64,000 nucleotides of DNA from Candidatus Sulfopaludibacter sp. SbA3 (GTDB lineage Bacteria > Acidobacteriota > Terriglobia > Bryobacterales > Bryobacteraceae). Position numbers and translations under genes: made by a program. The notes under the pieces are model-generated. The model saw only the letters and a list, made by a program, of their open reading frames with translations, had not been told where the DNA came from and did not search any database. Within the stretch, counting starts at the first letter, position 1. The number at the start of each line of letters is the position of its first letter. Below, piece by piece: positions 7,050 to 15,868 of the stretch. Location of the stretch: assembly GCA_945890485.1 (NCBI GenBank), contig CAMDCN010000002.1:1-64000 (forward strand). Reading direction: 5' to 3'.

Positions 7050-8870
7050 CTACTCCTGCGCGCCTCCCGTGATGAGGTTCACAATCGCCTGCGAGAAGCC
7101 CTCCACGTAGCCGGCGCCGCGGTTCATCAGATTGTCACGGGTCATGTAATCGGCTGGGAAATCGGGATGAACGCCAATGTTCTCGATGTACGAGGAGGTT
7201 GGATAGCCCGGCGCGGTGTAGGAACGCGCGCGGGTCAGAAGGGAAATCGTGGTCCGCGCGCTGCCTTCAGAATAAAAGCCAGCCAGGCTCTCGGTAACGG
7301 AGCCACCTGCGCCCGCGGTGCGATAGCCGTAGAGTTTGGCGATGCCATTATCCTGCGCCATGGCGGCGAAGATGTCTCCGGCCGAGGTGGAGAACTCGTC
7401 GACGAGGAGCAGAACGGGCTTGTCGTATCCGATCGGCTCAAAGAAGCGGTCCTGCGCCGGGCTGGCTTCGAGCGAGGCCGCACAAAACGACAGGGGCCCA
7501 GTGCGTCCGCGGTTTTCGGTGAAGGCGGTCAAGACGTCGCGGTAGGCGCCCTGAAGCATGTTGACCTCCCACGGCTCCAGGCCGTCCTCGGTAGTGAGCT
7601 GGGCGGTCTCGTAGAAGGACTGCACCCACTCGAGCGTCGGCCGGAGCTCGTTTCCGAAGGTGAAATAGGGCTTCGTTGTGAGGTAGCTCATCAGTTCGGC
7701 GCCGTAGCAGCCGTAGCCGCCGGGGTTGCGCATGACGTCGACGACCAAGCCGTCGGTGTTGGCTTTCAGATAAGCGATTTCGGTGGCCCATTGCCGGAGC
7801 GGAACCGAGAGCAGGCTGAAATCGACAGGCTGGAAATCGGAGATACGGATATAGCCGATCCGCTTGCCGGCGCTTTCATAGGTTCCCGAGTAGAAGTAGT
7901 CCGCCCGGTTTCGCCCCAACCGCTGGACGAAGTTCTCCGGCAGGCGAAACACGGGGGCGCGGCCGCCAAAGCCGGTGAGATGCCGCAGTGCTCCAGGCAC
8001 TACGTTGTTTTCGAGCCGGGCGCGCAAGCGGCGGGCCTTGTTCATGATCAGTGGCTGGCGTTCCGTTTCTTCAAACTCCGGTCGCAGCCGATTGTCCGGC
8101 GCGTCGGCAATGACAGGCACGTTGGGAACCGGGCCCAGTTTCGTTACCGGATAGCCGGTTTTGTCCCAGTGGATGGTGTGCGTGGCTTCCGAGCCGTCGG
8201 CTCGCCGGATGAGCAAAGTGGCCGATTCGCCCAGACGCGGGGCGAGCGGCAACGTCGATTGCGGCCGGTAGACGAGAAGATCCGCGGCGTAACGCATGGT
8301 CGACCGCTCATTGCCGAACTTGACCGTGCGCGATAGCTCGCGCACGACGTCCATTACCGGGCGGCCGTCGAAGAGCACCACCTCGTCGCCGACTTCGAAC
8401 GGGAAGCGGGAGGCGGGCAGATAGAACCGGTCGATCTGTTCGATCAGGACGCGGCCATCGTAGATATCGGTGTACAAGTGCAGGTCGGCGACGAAGTTCG
8501 ACCGCGAGGCGTAGGAGGAGTGGATGTCGTTGAGCCCGGCGACGTACTCGCCGAGAATTTGCAGGTAGTCCAGATCATCGGTACTTTTGCGAATGCGGTC
8601 CACCCACGGGGCGACTTTATAGAGGTCGAAGCCTTGGGTGTCGCGCTTCCATTCGTAGGGCGCATACTGCTTGGCGTAGAGCGAGACGAGCGTTTGGAAG
8701 TCGGCGAGTTTCTGTTCGACGGTGAGTTGGGCCGCGGCGGGCCACGTCAGAAGCGCCATCATGGCTGTGGCACGTCCCAAAGCCGTCAGGCGTTGGTACA
8801 ATGAGCGTTTGCCTGAAGGAATGATCTGATGGTTCAAGCTCTCTTGCGCGGATATAGTGTGCTCTTTCAC
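7050..8870 (-). CDS. S41-family (C-terminal-processing-like) peptidase, exported
   Basis: A 606-residue serine protease of the S41/tail-specific type. The catalytic Ser lies in FSTSAGDIFAA (Ser at about residue 496), preceded by the strand PVLLLVDE; the IGYIRISDF and LVVDVMRNPGG segments are also typical of the fold. Near residues 25-48 is a signal peptide (ALGRATAMMALLTWPAAAQ), so it acts in the periplasm or outside. The start is uncertain. The GTG at 8870 has AAAGGA upstream but overlaps the divergent gene at 8829 by 42 bp; a TTG at 8801 would avoid this and still give a normal signal peptide. Substrate unknown. Confidence 0.85.
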   Translation of the reverse strand: MKEHTISAQESLNHQIIPSGKRSLYQRLTALGRATAMMALLTWPAAAQLTVEQKLADFQTLVSLYAKQYAPYEWKRDTQGFDLYKVAPWVDRIRKSTDDLDYLQILGEYVAGLNDIHSSYASRSNFVADLHLYTDIYDGRVLIEQIDRFYLPASRFPFEVGDEVVLFDGRPVMDVVRELSRTVKFGNERSTMRYAADLLVYRPQSTLPLAPRLGESATLLIRRADGSEATHTIHWDKTGYPVTKLGPVPNVPVIADAPDNRLRPEFEETERQPLIMNKARRLRARLENNVVPGALRHLTGFGGRAPVFRLPENFVQRLGRNRADYFYSGTYESAGKRIGYIRISDFQPVDFSLLSVPLRQWATEIAYLKANTDGLVVDVMRNPGGYGCYGAELMSYLTTKPYFTFGNELRPTLEWVQSFYETAQLTTEDGLEPWEVNMLQGAYRDVLTAFTENRGRTGPLSFCAASLEASPAQDRFFEPIGYDKPVLLLVDEFSTSAGDIFAAMAQDNGIAKLYGYRTAGAGGSVTESLAGFYSEGSARTTISLLTRARSYTAPGYPTSSYIENIGVHPDFPADYMTRDNLMNRGAGYVEGFSQAIVNLITGGAQE

Positions 8871-9224
8871 GGGGTCCTTTGCCTGTTTTGTTTTGCGATG
8901 GCTTTCGTGGGCTGGCTCGTCGGCAGTACGCAGATGACGATTGACGTGCTCCCCTGGAGCGGGCAGGAGCTACAGATGTGGCTATTTGGATTATCGGCTA
9001 TTGGTCTGATAGCAACAGTGCTAGCCGCAATCGGCAAAGTAAAATTCTTATTTCTGCCGTGGACGCTGGCGGTGGTGGGCTTGGTGGCGCGCGGATTGTG
9101 GTCCACCCGCTACTACGATGGCCCGGAAGACCTGCAGGCCTCGCTCTTCTTTCTGCTGGGGGCCGTGGCGACGGTATTGGGGGCGATCAGCTTCCTGCGT
9201 CAGCCTTCCGTTAAGCGGCGGTGA
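8829..9224 (+). CDS. Small multi-span membrane protein
   Basis: A 131-residue protein with four likely membrane helices (about residues 10-32, 48-68, 70-88, 103-123) and a basic C-terminus (RQPSVKRR). No family is recognised. AAGGA lies upstream of the ATG and a TACAAT hexamer at 8797-8802 could be its promoter, giving a leader of about 20 nt. Its stop overlaps the next gene's GTG by 4 nt (GTGA), so the two are probably cotranslated. Confidence 0.75.
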   Translation: MVQALLRGYSVLFHGVLCLFCFAMAFVGWLVGSTQMTIDVLPWSGQELQMWLFGLSAIGLIATVLAAIGKVKFLFLPWTLAVVGLVARGLWSTRYYDGPEDLQASLFFLLGAVATVLGAISFLRQPSVKRR

Positions 9225-9970
9225 TCGCGGTCGGGATCGACCTGACGGGCAGTGAGGCGAAGCCGAGCGGCTGGGCTTGCCTGCGCGGGCGGGAAGCGGA
9301 TTTGCGCCTGCTGCGGACGGATGCGGAGTTGGTGTCGGCGACGTTGGCGGCGGGGGCGGCGGTGGTTTCGCTTGATTCGCCGCTGGGATTGCCGCGGGAG
9401 CCGGGGTCGATTATCCGGGATGCGGAGCGGGAGATGATGGCGCTGCGGATTGGGGTTTATCCGTGTTTGCTGCCGTCGATGGTGCGGCTGACGCATCGGG
9501 GGATGGCGTTGAAGCGGACGTTTGAGGCCGAGGGCTTGCCGGTGATTGAGGGGTTTCCGGGTTCGGCGCAGGATGCGTTGGGGATTCCGCGGAAGAAGAC
9601 GGATTTGGCTGGGCTGCGGCAAGGGCTGGTTGACTTGGGGATGGTGCTTCCGGAGCGGACAGTGAAGCATGACGAGTTGGACGCGTTGACGGCGGCGCTG
9701 GTGGGGCAGTTCTGGCTGCGGGGCGAGTTCCATGCGTTTGGGAACGAGGAGGAGGGCGTGATTGTGGCGCCGTGCCGGTTCCGGGGGACGGTGCGGCTGG
9801 AGCCGTATTCGCGGATGGTGGAGAACTACCTGGCGTTCCGATGGGGGCTGCGGGTGGGAGAGGCCGGGCCGGTGGTCGTACCGCCGCGGGCGAAGACGAA
9901 CAAGGCGCTGTTTGCGGCGATTGATGGGTTAGCGGCGGCGGCCGGGTTCGAGCGGGACGTTGGCGTATAG
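9221..9970 (+). CDS. DUF429 family protein (RNase H-like fold)
   Basis: The opening VGIDLTGSEAKPSGWACL and the later VVSLDSPLGLP segment match the DUF429 family, predicted RNase H-fold nucleases with acidic residues at the ends of early strands; here the Asp of GIDL and the Asp of SLDSPLG. The segment KHDELDALTAALVG (about 146-160) supplies further acidic residues. No biochemical role is established for the family. The protein is 249 aa with an extra C-terminal region. It is translationally coupled to the membrane protein upstream and converges on the Uma2 gene with a 42-bp overlap. Confidence 0.8.
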   Translation: MIAVGIDLTGSEAKPSGWACLRGREADLRLLRTDAELVSATLAAGAAVVSLDSPLGLPREPGSIIRDAEREMMALRIGVYPCLLPSMVRLTHRGMALKRTFEAEGLPVIEGFPGSAQDALGIPRKKTDLAGLRQGLVDLGMVLPERTVKHDELDALTAALVGQFWLRGEFHAFGNEEEGVIVAPCRFRGTVRLEPYSRMVENYLAFRWGLRVGEAGPVVVPPRAKTNKALFAAIDGLAAAAGFERDVGV

Positions 9971-10492
9971 GTCGGCGACGGGGAGGCTGATGGCGAGGCT
10001 GGTCAGCTCGATGATGTCGGCTAGAGTGGTGAACTCGGAGAGGAGCCACTCGTTCTGGCCGCTTCGACGACAGCGTTCGACGCGGACGCGGTCCTGCGCG
10101 ATGAGGAGGTACTCCTGGAGAGACTCGCTCCGGCGATAGTGGGCCGCTTTGTCGCCGCGGTCGTAGGCTTCGGTGGATGGGGAGAGGACCTCGGCGAGGA
10201 AGACGGGGTTGGCCAAGGCGAGGGAGTTGGCGCCTGCGAGATGGGGCGTGCCGCAATAGACGGCCGCGTCGGGGTAGGTTTCGAGGCCGGTGGCGAGAAT
10301 GACGACCTTTTGATCGGAGCCGACGATCTCGCAGCCCTTTGGCTCGATCAAGTTGCCAATCCTGCGAGTGAGTTTGGACGCAATCAGGTTGTGGGGGAGG
10401 CTGTTCTGGCTCATCGCGCAGACTTCGCCGTTCTGGTATTCGTAGCGCTTGCCGGTTTGCTCTTCGAGTTCGATGTACTCCGCCGGGGTCAT
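9929..10492 (-). CDS. Uma2-family putative endonuclease (DUF820)
   Basis: The pattern MTPAEYIELEEQTGKRYEYQNGEV, then YPDAAVYCG and FLAEVLSPSTEAYDRGDKAAHYR, then LQEYLLIAQDR matches Uma2/DUF820 proteins, a PD-(D/E)XK-type fold. The Asp of YPDA and Glu of AEVLS are the usual metal-binding positions, with Lys in DKAAHY nearby. The family is abundant in cyanobacteria and Acidobacteria and its function is unknown. The ATG overlaps the S10 peptidase stop by 4 nt (ATGA), so it is cotranscribed with that gene. Confidence 0.88.
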   Translation of the reverse strand: MTPAEYIELEEQTGKRYEYQNGEVCAMSQNSLPHNLIASKLTRRIGNLIEPKGCEIVGSDQKVVILATGLETYPDAAVYCGTPHLAGANSLALANPVFLAEVLSPSTEAYDRGDKAAHYRRSESLQEYLLIAQDRVRVERCRRSGQNEWLLSEFTTLADIIELTSLAISLPVADLYANVPLEPGRRR

Positions 10493-11955
10493 GGCTTGGT
10501 CACCAGCGCTTCCACGTCCTTGCTCAACTGCTCCAGGGCGCCCTTGACGCTATAGAACATGTGCCCGGCTTCGTACATCCGCGTGGTGATGTTCTTGCGG
10601 TACGCGGCCGGCAGGCCCATGTGGCTGAAGGTGTACTCCGTCGCGAAGTAGGGCGTCGCCAGGTCGTAGTAGCCGGAGCCGATGTAGACCTTCATGTAGG
10701 GATTCTTGGCGAATGCCTCGCGGAGGGAGTCGGCGGTTTCGACGTACTTGTTTTGGCCGCCGGGGCCATAGTCCCAGGGCCCGATGCCGCCGCCGAGGAT
10801 GTAATAGTGCAGGTCGGATTCGTAGCCGAGTTCGCGGCGGGCGTAGTCGTTGAAGGCGGCGGTGTAGGGCGCGCGGATGGCGGTCATGGCGGGGTCGAAG
10901 CCGGGCTGGTCTTCGCCGTCGTTGCCCTCGGTCGCGGTGAGCCGGCCATCGAGGCGGCCGACTACTTTACCTTCGGTTCGGCGCAGTTCCTTGATGAACT
11001 GCATGATCTTGGGCCGCAGGTTGTTCCGTTCGAGATATTCCTTGCTGAGGCCGGTTAAGCGGCTGAGCTTGTCGAGGGTGGTCTGGCGTTCGGTGGGCGT
11101 TAGCCGGTCGCCCTTCATCAGCGCGACGGCGTATTCGTTGAGCGCGAATTTTTCGGCTTCGGCGGTCGCCTCTTTGAGGCCGGCCTGTTGCAGGGCGGAA
11201 GGCAACTTCTTGTGGTACCAGGCGATGGCGGTATACGTCGGCAGGAAGAGGGGATAGGGCAGGTCGTTGCCGCGGTCAAAGCGGGCGGTTTGATACTGGA
11301 GGATGGAAGAGACGAGGACGATGCCGTTGCAGGCCATGCCGCGGTCGACGAGCCATCCGGCGAGGCCGGCGGCGCGGAAGGTGCCGTAGCTTTCGCCGGT
11401 CAAGTAGAGCGGCGAACTCCAGCGGTTGTACTTGCCGAGGTAGAGCCGGATGAACTCGCCGACGCTGGCGATGTCGCCCTGGACACCCCAGAATTTCTTG
11501 CCGAGCTCGGGCTTGGCGGCGCGGGAGTAGCCGGTGCCGACGGGATCGACGAAGACCATGTCGGTGAACGGCAGGAAGGTGTGCGGGTTGTCCTTCACCT
11601 GGTAGGGCGGGGGCGGATAGGAGCCGTCGTCGAGCATCGGAATATAGCGCGGGCCGAGGACGCCGAGGTGGAGCCAGACGGAGGCGGAACCGGGGCCGCC
11701 GTTGAAGGCCACCATCAGGGGGCGCTTAGTTCCGGTGGCTGGGGTGTCGAGGGTGTAGGCGACGAAGAAGAGGAAGGCCTCCGGCTCGCCCGCCTCGTTC
11801 AACAGCGGCAGACGGCCGGTGGTGGTGGTGTACTGCAGCGTCTTGCCGCTGATGGTGATGGAGCTTTTCTTCTGAATCGGGGCCGGTTCGGCGGGCGGTT
11901 TGGCCGCCTGTCCCCATAACATCACTGGCAGCAAGAGCGAGCAGGCGAGACGCAT
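10489..11955 (-). CDS. Serine carboxypeptidase, S10 family, exported
   Basis: A 488-residue S10 peptidase that removes C-terminal residues from peptides. A signal peptide covers about residues 1-17 (SLLLPVMLWGQ). The oxyanion motif is FNGGPGSASVW (about 84-94), the nucleophile elbow LTGESYGTF (Ser about 189), and the His lies in YEAGHMF (about 465); the Asp is probably in YYDLATPYF. The start follows a TACACT hexamer with 6-nt spacing and no Shine-Dalgarno, suggesting a leaderless message although the MFS gene ends only 4 bp upstream. Confidence 0.93.
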   Translation of the reverse strand: MRLACSLLLPVMLWGQAAKPPAEPAPIQKKSSITISGKTLQYTTTTGRLPLLNEAGEPEAFLFFVAYTLDTPATGTKRPLMVAFNGGPGSASVWLHLGVLGPRYIPMLDDGSYPPPPYQVKDNPHTFLPFTDMVFVDPVGTGYSRAAKPELGKKFWGVQGDIASVGEFIRLYLGKYNRWSSPLYLTGESYGTFRAAGLAGWLVDRGMACNGIVLVSSILQYQTARFDRGNDLPYPLFLPTYTAIAWYHKKLPSALQQAGLKEATAEAEKFALNEYAVALMKGDRLTPTERQTTLDKLSRLTGLSKEYLERNNLRPKIMQFIKELRRTEGKVVGRLDGRLTATEGNDGEDQPGFDPAMTAIRAPYTAAFNDYARRELGYESDLHYYILGGGIGPWDYGPGGQNKYVETADSLREAFAKNPYMKVYIGSGYYDLATPYFATEYTFSHMGLPAAYRKNITTRMYEAGHMFYSVKGALEQLSKDVEALVTKP

Positions 11956-11959
11956 ATCG

Positions 11960-13210
11960 CTAGTGTAAGCGGATGCGCTTGTTCGGGTTGATAAAGACCC
12001 AACAGAGCGCCGCGCACACCAGCATGACTCCCGTGATGTTTAAAGGGGTATTCCAATCTCCGGTTTCGCGGATGAGCCTCGCCAGGACGATGGGGCTGAG
12101 GAAGCCGCCGACCTGGCCCGCGGTGTTCATCACGGCGCCGACGACACCGGCGTGGGGGCCGGCGATATCCATGCAAGTGCCCCAGGCCGCGCCGAGGCAG
12201 AAGGCTCCCCAGCCGGCGCCGAGGGCGAGATAGAGCGCAGCGGTGGTGGGGTCCGCGGCGGCGGCGCCCATCAGGGTGAACAGGCCCGCGAAGATGAAGC
12301 CGCTGCCGCCAGCGATCGTCCGGCCCAGGCGCAGACCGAAGCGTTTCGTGATCGAGTCCGTGGCGAGGCCGCCGGTGAGGTCCGCGACCATGCAGGCGAC
12401 CATGGGGGCGCCAGCGAACAGGCCGAGGTCGGTGGCCTTGAAGCCGCGGATGCGTTCGAGGTAGGTCGGCATCCAGGTGAGGTAGAAGTAGAACGCATAG
12501 CTCTGGATGAAGTACATGACGCAGAGCAGCATGACGTTGCGGTCCTTGATGATGTTGAGCCAGGGCACATCGCCATGGCCGGCCTGCTCTTCGCGGCCTT
12601 CGAGGATGAGGGCGAGTTCAGCGGCGTTGACCTCGGGGTGCTCGGAGGGTTCACTGCGGAACCAGCGGTACCAGAGGATGGCCCAAACGAACCCAACGGA
12701 GCCCAGCACGAGGAAGACGGTGCGCCATTCCATGAACGTCAGCATCCAGGCGATGAGCAAGGGCGAGTAGGCGCCGCCGCCGTGCGCGCCCATGAAAAAG
12801 ATACCCTGGGCCCGGCCGCGTTCGGTCTTCGGGAACCAGCGCGAGAAGGTTTTGGCGGAGTTGGGCCAGGCGCCGGCCTCGCCGATGCCAAATAAAAACC
12901 GAATGATAAGTAAACTTCCGAAGCTCCAGGCGGCGGCGGTGAGCATGGTGAAGGCGCTCCACCAGGTGACGATGCGCATCAAAACGCTGCGGGTTCCGAC
13001 CTTGTCGCCCCACCATCCGGTAGGGATTTCGAACAGGCCGTAGGCGAGCGTAAATGCGCTAAACACAAAGCCCATCTGCTGATCGGTGAGTCCCAGATCG
13101 CGGGAGACCTGCTTCGAGGTGATGGAGATCGCGATGCGGTCCATGTAGGTAATGGCGGCGAGCGCCACCCCGAAGGCGAGAACTTTGTAACGGGTCCGGC
13201 TGGGAGTCAT
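11960..13210 (-). CDS. MFS transporter, anion:cation symporter (ACS) type
   Basis: A 416-residue, 12-helix inner-membrane carrier. Features of the ACS subgroup (hexuronate, glucarate and similar organic acid uptake) include YMDRIAISI in helix 1, the loop motif GWWGDKVGTRSVL after helix 2, and FLFGIGEAGAWPNSAKTFSRWFP in helix 4-5. The second half keeps the helix 8-9 loop GGLATDSITKRFG. The substrate is probably a sugar acid or similar carboxylate. It lies 46 bp from the divergent gene at 13257, so the two may share control. Confidence 0.9.
   Translation of the reverse strand: MTPSRTRYKVLAFGVALAAITYMDRIAISITSKQVSRDLGLTDQQMGFVFSAFTLAYGLFEIPTGWWGDKVGTRSVLMRIVTWWSAFTMLTAAAWSFGSLLIIRFLFGIGEAGAWPNSAKTFSRWFPKTERGRAQGIFFMGAHGGGAYSPLLIAWMLTFMEWRTVFLVLGSVGFVWAILWYRWFRSEPSEHPEVNAAELALILEGREEQAGHGDVPWLNIIKDRNVMLLCVMYFIQSYAFYFYLTWMPTYLERIRGFKATDLGLFAGAPMVACMVADLTGGLATDSITKRFGLRLGRTIAGGSGFIFAGLFTLMGAAAADPTTAALYLALGAGWGAFCLGAAWGTCMDIAGPHAGVVGAVMNTAGQVGGFLSPIVLARLIRETGDWNTPLNITGVMLVCAALCWVFINPNKRIRLH
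11962..11967 (-). promoter_or_regulatory. Putative -10 element (TACACT), leaderless start of S10 peptidase gene
   Basis: TACACT is followed by 6 nt (AGCGAT) and the ATG at 11955. It overlaps the stop codon of the MFS gene, so it could be chance coding sequence, but the spacing matches three other starts in the window. Confidence 0.4.
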
Positions 13211-13256
13211 GGTCTAAAGGTTGTATCACGGGTACGCTAAAATCGCAGATAAGCGA

Positions 13257-14054
13257 ATGTTGAAAATTTCGAAACGGTCCGCCACCCTCCTGGCGATGTT
13301 CTGTCTGGGTGTCGCCGGACTTCAGGCTCAAGCGCAAACGCCGGCCCCTTCTTCCACCAATACCCAGGCTTCTGAAAAGCGCATCAATTACGTGCGCCGG
13401 CTCAGCCTTGGTGTGGGGCTCTCCGTGATTGCACTCGATACGATCAACAACGGCACGCTTTCCCGAAGCACCACCACACCCCCTCCAGCAACTACCGGCA
13501 ACTACGGCACAACGGCCATTCGGAAGCGCGTCGGCTACACCGGGATGTTGCAGATTCTCGTCACGAACCGCTTCGCGGTCACGGCGGGTATTGTGATGCG
13601 GCGGGTTGCCTTTACGCGCGACGGCGAGGTGCTCAGCGGCACGGATAACCCTACGACGGCGATTGACGATCGTCGCTATTCAACGATCTTCGAAGATACG
13701 CGGGCTCGCTTCTACGATATTCCGCTGACCGTTCGGTACTTCGGCAAGGATCGGACGCGGGCCGGCGGCCGGTGGTTTTTGGAGGGCGGTATCGTGCAGC
13801 GGAATGTTTCGAATCTGAAGTCGTCCGTCATCACCACTCTCGGCGACGATGAGCCGAACTGCTGTACGCCCACGACGGCGAAGAGTGGCGTGCGGGGCGT
13901 GATTGCTGGATTCGGCGGCCAGTTGATTGACCCGTTCGGCATCCGCGTGATGCCGAGTGTCCGGTTCACCCGCTGGATGGGAGAGACGTTTAACTCGTTC
14001 TCGACGGTCAGCAAGAAGAATCAGATTGAGGCGATGATTACCATCGGCTTCTAA
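13257..14054 (+). CDS. Outer-membrane beta-barrel-like protein
   Basis: The start at 13257 gives a signal peptide (residues 1-28, LLAMFCLGVAGLQAQAQ). The mature part alternates hydrophobic and polar residues in strand-length runs (LSLGVGLSVIAL, MLQILVTNRFAVTAGIVMRR, FYDIPLTVRYF) and ends in EAMITIGF with a C-terminal Phe, the usual signal for outer-membrane barrel insertion. The pattern resembles OmpA-type or PorT-like barrels, but I cannot name a family. A TAAAAT hexamer lies 13 nt before the ATG. Its TAA overlaps the next ATG by one base. Confidence 0.7.
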   Translation: MLKISKRSATLLAMFCLGVAGLQAQAQTPAPSSTNTQASEKRINYVRRLSLGVGLSVIALDTINNGTLSRSTTTPPPATTGNYGTTAIRKRVGYTGMLQILVTNRFAVTAGIVMRRVAFTRDGEVLSGTDNPTTAIDDRRYSTIFEDTRARFYDIPLTVRYFGKDRTRAGGRWFLEGGIVQRNVSNLKSSVITTLGDDEPNCCTPTTAKSGVRGVIAGFGGQLIDPFGIRVMPSVRFTRWMGETFNSFSTVSKKNQIEAMITIGF

Positions 14055-14440
14055 TGCGTCCTGTCCGCGCCGGCCTCGTGTACTTTCTCCTGGTATTCGG
14101 GGCCGGGTTTGTTTTGGGGGTTCTGCGGACGCTATTTATTGTTCCGAGGGTGGGCGCTCCGGCGGCGGAGTTGTTGGAGACGCCTCTGATGCTGGTGGCG
14201 ATTTGGCTGGCTGCCCGATGGCTCGTGCCTCGGCTTGCGCCAGGTGCGGCGCTACCGGCCGGGATGTTGGCGCTGGGCCTTACGTTGTTGGCGGAGATCG
14301 CCGTCGGCGTATTTCTGCGGCAGATGACGATTGCGGAGATCATTCTGCATCGGGAACTGGTTCCCGCCGTGGCTTACTACGGTTCGCTTCTTGTTTTCGG
14401 GTTCTTACCGGCGAAACTCGAGCACGACCGCCGAGCCTAA
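14054..14440 (+). CDS. Small membrane protein, 128 aa
   Basis: About four membrane helices (residues 5-27, 42-56, 66-88, 100-121) with short loops; no family recognised. The start codon overlaps the previous stop (TAATG), so the two genes are cotranslated and the protein may be a partner of the barrel-like protein, though nothing in the sequence proves this. The 3' end overlaps the convergent membrane-protein gene by 36 bp. Confidence 0.7.
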   Translation: MRPVRAGLVYFLLVFGAGFVLGVLRTLFIVPRVGAPAAELLETPLMLVAIWLAARWLVPRLAPGAALPAGMLALGLTLLAEIAVGVFLRQMTIAEIILHRELVPAVAYYGSLLVFGFLPAKLEHDRRA

Positions 14441-14962
14441 AGCCGCCAGCGAGAGAAGCATCCAGACCACTGTGGCAAGGCCGACGCGGCGGTCCTGCTT
14501 TGGCGGCAATCCTTCGACGCGCCCCATCTCGCGGACGCCGAGGATTCCCATCATCGAGGCGGTTTCCTCCGCCGCCTGCATTTCGGTTTCGAATTGGGCC
14601 GGATTGCGAAGCCAGCGGCCATCCCGATGGACGATGCCGGTTTCCCAGTGCGACACGTTGCCGGACTTGGGGCCTTGATAGTTCCATCGCCAGTAGCCGC
14701 CTGCAATTGCTTCTCGCGGGATCCATTCGCTGCCGACTCCGGTGGGTATCGGGCCCCGCCGTAGCTCGACCCCGTCCGAGCGGACCGTCATGCGGGTCCG
14801 GTTGCAGAGCGCAACGAGACCCAGATAGGTCAGGAGCGTGAAGGGACCGACGGCCGGACGCAACGTGGGGCCGCCGAACCAGAGCAAACATTGGGCGGCC
14901 ACGCCGAGAGCGAAGAGGACCAATCCGGTCCACAGCGGAATCCAGCGCCGGGTCCTGACCAT
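14405..14962 (-). CDS. Membrane protein, 185 aa, last gene of the amidase operon
   Basis: Two N-terminal helices (about 10-30 and 38-53), a soluble middle (RMTVRSDGVELRRGPIP...EWIPREAIAGGYWRW) and one C-terminal helix (about 160-180). The middle part looks like a bacterial PH-like domain (DUF304/DUF3093 kind), but I am not sure. It starts 3 bp after the amidohydrolase stop, so it belongs to that transcript; a role in the pathway is not evident. Confidence 0.7.
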   Translation of the reverse strand: MVRTRRWIPLWTGLVLFALGVAAQCLLWFGGPTLRPAVGPFTLLTYLGLVALCNRTRMTVRSDGVELRRGPIPTGVGSEWIPREAIAGGYWRWNYQGPKSGNVSHWETGIVHRDGRWLRNPAQFETEMQAAEETASMMGILGVREMGRVEGLPPKQDRRVGLATVVWMLLSLAALGSAVVLEFRR

Positions 14963-14965
14963 CGG

Positions 14966-15868
14966 CTAGGCCCAATGGGGGAAGAAGGCTTTCCAGTTCT
15001 CGTACAGGATCATGTCCTGCACCTCATCCGGAATCTTTGGCAAGCCGGTTCCGGCCACCACCTGATTGACGTTGCGAAGCCCGGCGACGATGTTCGCCAT
15101 AGTGCCGGAAGGGAAGTCCGAGCCCGGCAGAATCTTGTGCTCGACACCGTACTCCATCGCGGTCACCATCGCCTGCCAGTAGCGCCATGGGCGATAGTGG
15201 ACCGCGCTGATGTCGGCGTACATATTGGGGCATTTGCGGATGAGCACGATGAGATCGGTCTCCCACGGATGGCCGAGATGAGCGACGATCATCTTCAGGT
15301 CGGGGAAGTCCATGGCCAAGTCTTCGAGCTGCAGCGGCAGGCCCCACTTGAGTTTGGCGGCGGAGGGGAAGGTGGTGCCCTGGTGCCACATGATGGGGAG
15401 GCCGTGGTGCTGCACGCGCTTGAAGAATGGCCAGTGTTGACGATCCTGCGGGTCGAAGTGCTGGTAGACGGGGCCTAGCTTCAGGCCTTTGAGCTTTAGC
15501 GTGTTCACGCAGTAGTCGAGATGCTCGATGCAGTCGGGACGGGTGGGGTCGACGCTGGCCCAGCCTTCCATTTTCTCGGGATGTTTGGCTACGTAGTCGG
15601 CGATGATCTCGTTCGGAATATCCAGGCCGCAGGCTTTGGCTTGCAGGCCAAAGACGACGACATGCGCCATGTCCTCGGAGGCTTTCCAGTGGCTCTCGGG
15701 CGTCGAATCATAGACGTGCTTATCGAGGTTCGCCGAGTAGGCCAGACCGCCGCTGCGCTTGAGCTTCACAAGCTTTGAGGCCAGGGCCTCCTCGGCATAC
15801 TGCTCGCTGATATGGTCCGGATACCACATCAAGTGCGTGTGGCAGTCGATTATCTTTCGTTCGCTCAT
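14966..15868 (-). CDS. Amidohydrolase-2 family TIM-barrel hydrolase
   Basis: A 300-residue metal-dependent hydrolase or decarboxylase. The metal ligands are IDCHTHLMW (HxH, residues 10 and 12), His in IMWHQGTTFP, His in IVAHLGHPWE and Asp in LPGSDFPSG. The frame is open to 16327, but GGAGG (15876-15880) 7 nt before the ATG at 15868 fixes the start, which overlaps the previous stop by 4 nt (ATGA). Family members open lactones or decarboxylate aromatic acids. Here it follows an enolase-superfamily enzyme and an amidase, suggesting the last visible step of one catabolic route. Confidence 0.88.
   Translation of the reverse strand: MSERKIIDCHTHLMWYPDHISEQYAEEALASKLVKLKRSGGLAYSANLDKHVYDSTPESHWKASEDMAHVVVFGLQAKACGLDIPNEIIADYVAKHPEKMEGWASVDPTRPDCIEHLDYCVNTLKLKGLKLGPVYQHFDPQDRQHWPFFKRVQHHGLPIMWHQGTTFPSAAKLKWGLPLQLEDLAMDFPDLKMIVAHLGHPWETDLIVLIRKCPNMYADISAVHYRPWRYWQAMVTAMEYGVEHKILPGSDFPSGTMANIVAGLRNVNQVVAGTGLPKIPDEVQDMILYENWKAFFPHWA

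Noticed and set aside
9411-10256. 281-codon minus-strand frame over DUF429/Uma2
   Set aside because: Proline/arginine-rich translation typical of the antisense of GC-rich genes; both real genes here have clear families.
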